Source: a virus. From it: 24,329 nucleotides of DNA. The position numbers and the translations under genes were made by a program. This document shows positions 23,098 to 24,329 of the stretch, piece by piece. Within the stretch, counting starts at the first letter, position 1. Each line of letters starts with the position of its first letter. The stretch is taken from positions 1 to 24,329 of IMG/VR virus record IMGVR_UViG_3300023175_001558, one strand, 5' to 3'. The notes under the pieces are model-generated. The model worked only from the letters and a program-made list of their open reading frames with translations, did no database searches and was not told where the DNA came from.

Positions 23098-23126
23098 AGT
23101 ATAATATATCTTGTGTTTTTTGTCAA
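23098..23126 (-). promoter_or_regulatory. Sigma70-like promoter for the 175-aa to clpA operon
   Basis: TTGACA (23121-23126) and TATACT (23098-23103) on the minus strand with a 17-base spacer. Its -10 overlaps a plus-strand TATAAT (23100-23105) that may serve phoH, so the two could compete. Confidence 0.82.
23100..23105 (+). promoter_or_regulatory. Candidate -10 element for phoH
   Basis: TATAAT on the plus strand in the divergent region. A TTTACA at 23079-23084 is only 15 bases upstream, so the match is imperfect. An alternative is TTGTGT followed by 17 bases and AATACT, ending about 23139. Confidence 0.35.
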
Positions 23127-23187
23127 TGTGTTAAATACTATTGAACAATTTGGGCTCGGATCTAGCAAATCAAAAGGAGATCACTAG

Positions 23188-23919
23188 GTGACTAAGAGAG
23201 CTAGAAAAACCAAATCATTCAATAGTTCGGAGCCAATCGTTGACTTCGGGAAATATAAAAAGCGTAATTCAAGGGTAGTAATACTACCAAAAAACCTAAC
23301 ACAGGAGGATTACTTGGCATTACTAGACGATGATACTAAAAACATCGTATTCGCAACTGGACCAGCAGGTACAGGCAAAACTATGCTAGGCGTACTAGCA
23401 GCGGTAAGGGCACTCAAAAACGGAGATTGCGAAAAAATAGTTGTGACAAGACCAGCGGTTAGCGTGGATGAACAACACGGCTTTTTACCTGGAACACTAA
23501 TTGAAAAGATGGCGCCGTGGACACGACCAATATTTGACGTGTTCGAAGATTACTACACTCCAAAAGAAATTACAAGCATGATTGAGGATGGTGTTATTGA
23601 AGTAGCACCACTAGCGTATATGCGTGGACGTACTTTTAAAGATGCGTACATCATTGCTGATGAAATGCAAAATGCTACATCCAATCAAATGAAAATGCTG
23701 CTAACACGTATTGGTGCTAACAGCCGCATTATTGTAACTGGAGACTTAGCTCAACATGACAGGGGGTATGATAATAATGGGTTAAAAGACTTTATCAGTC
23801 TACTTAAAGCATCTGATACTAATCGTATTGGATTTGTAGAATTTAAAAAACAGGATGTCGAAAGACACCCTGCCGTTCAAGAAGTATTGAACATCTACGG
23901 AGACGAAAGTATTAATTAA
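23188..23919 (+). CDS. phoH: PhoH-like P-loop ATPase, 243 aa
   Basis: PhoH family proteins are ATPases widespread in marine phages, often linked with phosphate stress, though their biochemical job is uncertain. Walker A GPAGTGKT is at 58-65, with VTRPAV (86-91) and a Walker B ADE (157-159, in YIIADEMQNAT). A conserved LPGTLIEKMAPW (100-111) and TGDLAQHD (184-191) follow, all in family order. The N-terminal ~25 residues are basic. It starts with GTG at 23188, eight bases after AAAGGAGA. It is the only plus-strand gene here, divergent from the 175-aa gene and convergent with the HAD gene; its TAA overlaps that gene's stop (shared TTAA). Confidence 0.97.
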   Translation: MTKRARKTKSFNSSEPIVDFGKYKKRNSRVVILPKNLTQEDYLALLDDDTKNIVFATGPAGTGKTMLGVLAAVRALKNGDCEKIVVTRPAVSVDEQHGFLPGTLIEKMAPWTRPIFDVFEDYYTPKEITSMIEDGVIEVAPLAYMRGRTFKDAYIIADEMQNATSNQMKMLLTRIGANSRIIVTGDLAQHDRGYDNNGLKDFISLLKASDTNRIGFVEFKKQDVERHPAVQEVLNIYGDESIN

Positions 23920-24329
23920 GCAATAAAATCAACGATCTGAGCCCAGTTGTTTGCTTTTTTAATCCGACTGTCGTCGCAATCAGCGTTATGCTCGTGTGTA
24001 ACTAGGATGGTTTGCAGTCCCATGTCTGCACCAAGCACAGCATTTTCAGTCTTGTCTTCCAACCACCACAGTCCAGTATTTTTGTAAGGCATAAGTGCAT
24101 CATCTTTGTCTGCACCAGTGTCCAAACAAATGACATCCAAAAACACACCTTCTCCAAAAACCTTTTCCAAGTTCTCGATCCGTAACTGCCGTGCATATGG
24201 ATCCAAGCTCATGCTAGTGATACACACAAACCGGTAACCAGCTTCAACTAGTTTGTTAACACCGCTCCGTGCATCCCGTAGTGCGCTCAGACAGCACATC
24301 CAAGCACTCTCGTTAAACTCTTTAACTAA
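23916..24329 (-). CDS. HAD-superfamily phosphatase/nucleotidase-like protein, partial (N-terminus outside window)
   Basis: The reading frame is open to the window edge, so the N-terminus with the DxD nucleophile motif is not visible; 137 codons remain. Visible HAD features are motif II ITSMS, a Lys in GADKDDAL that could be motif III, and the motif IV region WWLEDKTENAVLGADMGLQT with the Glu-Asp pair and the usual helix after it, then TILVTH. Such phage proteins are often annotated as 5'-nucleotidases or NIF/HAD-like phosphatases; the substrate cannot be told from this part. The ATG at 24299 is not the true start because the in-frame upstream sequence (EFNESAW) reads as protein. It converges on phoH with overlapping stop codons. 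Confidence 0.82.
   Translation of the reverse strand, partial: LVKEFNESAWMCCLSALRDARSGVNKLVEAGYRFVCITSMSLDPYARQLRIENLEKVFGEGVFLDVICLDTGADKDDALMPYKNTGLWWLEDKTENAVLGADMGLQTILVTHEHNADCDDSRIKKANNWAQIVDFIA

Noticed and set aside
1-24329. tRNA genes, CRISPR arrays, insertion sequences, integrase or attachment sites
   Set aside because: I looked for cloverleaf-like segments, regularly spaced repeats, transposase or integrase motifs and found none.

Overview
The window looks like part of the genome of a tailed, T4-like (myovirus-type) marine phage that infects a Gram-negative bacterium. The evidence is a set of large Gly/Ser/Thr/Asn-rich fibre-type proteins, PhoH, a UV-damage endonuclease, a two-protein spanin pair with a lipoprotein member (which implies an outer membrane), very tight gene packing, and a recurrent NATAAATA box of the T4 late-promoter type. 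The DNA is AT-rich. Every gene except phoH lies on the minus strand, so transcription runs from high to low coordinates. There is no gene-free stretch longer than about 150 bases.

Right part (24329 to about 17.2 kb): a HAD-type phosphatase cut by the window edge, then phoH (plus strand, converging on it with overlapping stop codons), then a 149-base divergent promoter region. From there a tightly coupled minus-strand operon runs through two unknown proteins, a full-length translation initiation factor IF-1, an inner-membrane spanin with an outer-membrane lipoprotein spanin partly embedded in it, a DnaJ/CbpA-type co-chaperone, a complete ClpA-type AAA+ unfoldase that keeps an IGF ClpP-docking tripeptide, and a basic protein of unknown function. 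The operon mixes lysis genes with genes that act on host translation and proteostasis.

Middle part (17.2 to 11.7 kb): structural genes, each group behind a late-type box. They are a 54-aa small protein, a 134-aa structural protein, three fibre-like proteins (357, 456 and 684 aa) and a 78-aa protein with its own late box, a strong ribosome site and a strong terminator.

Left-middle (11.7 to 7.8 kb): two small conserved phage proteins behind a sigma70-like promoter, a 233-aa fibre-like protein, an EF-hand membrane protein, a RyR-like acidic protein, a 74-aa unknown and UvsE. The last two also sit behind a sigma70-like promoter whose spacer resembles the first.

Left part (7.8 kb to 1): a duplicated two-gene module, each copy a fibre-like protein followed by a subtilisin-like protease. 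The first copy is 317 aa + 1021 aa, the protease carrying about four Calx-beta-like domains. The second is 719 aa + 515 aa, the fibre ending in a cupredoxin-like domain with a full set of type-1 copper ligands. The first copy is preceded by an inverted repeat that places the late box in its loop and the ribosome site in its 3' arm. That is the arrangement T4 uses to silence late genes on early read-through transcripts.

The most noteworthy points are the duplicated fibre/protease module with its cupredoxin tip, the late-promoter hairpin, and the IF-1/spanin/DnaJ/ClpA operon.
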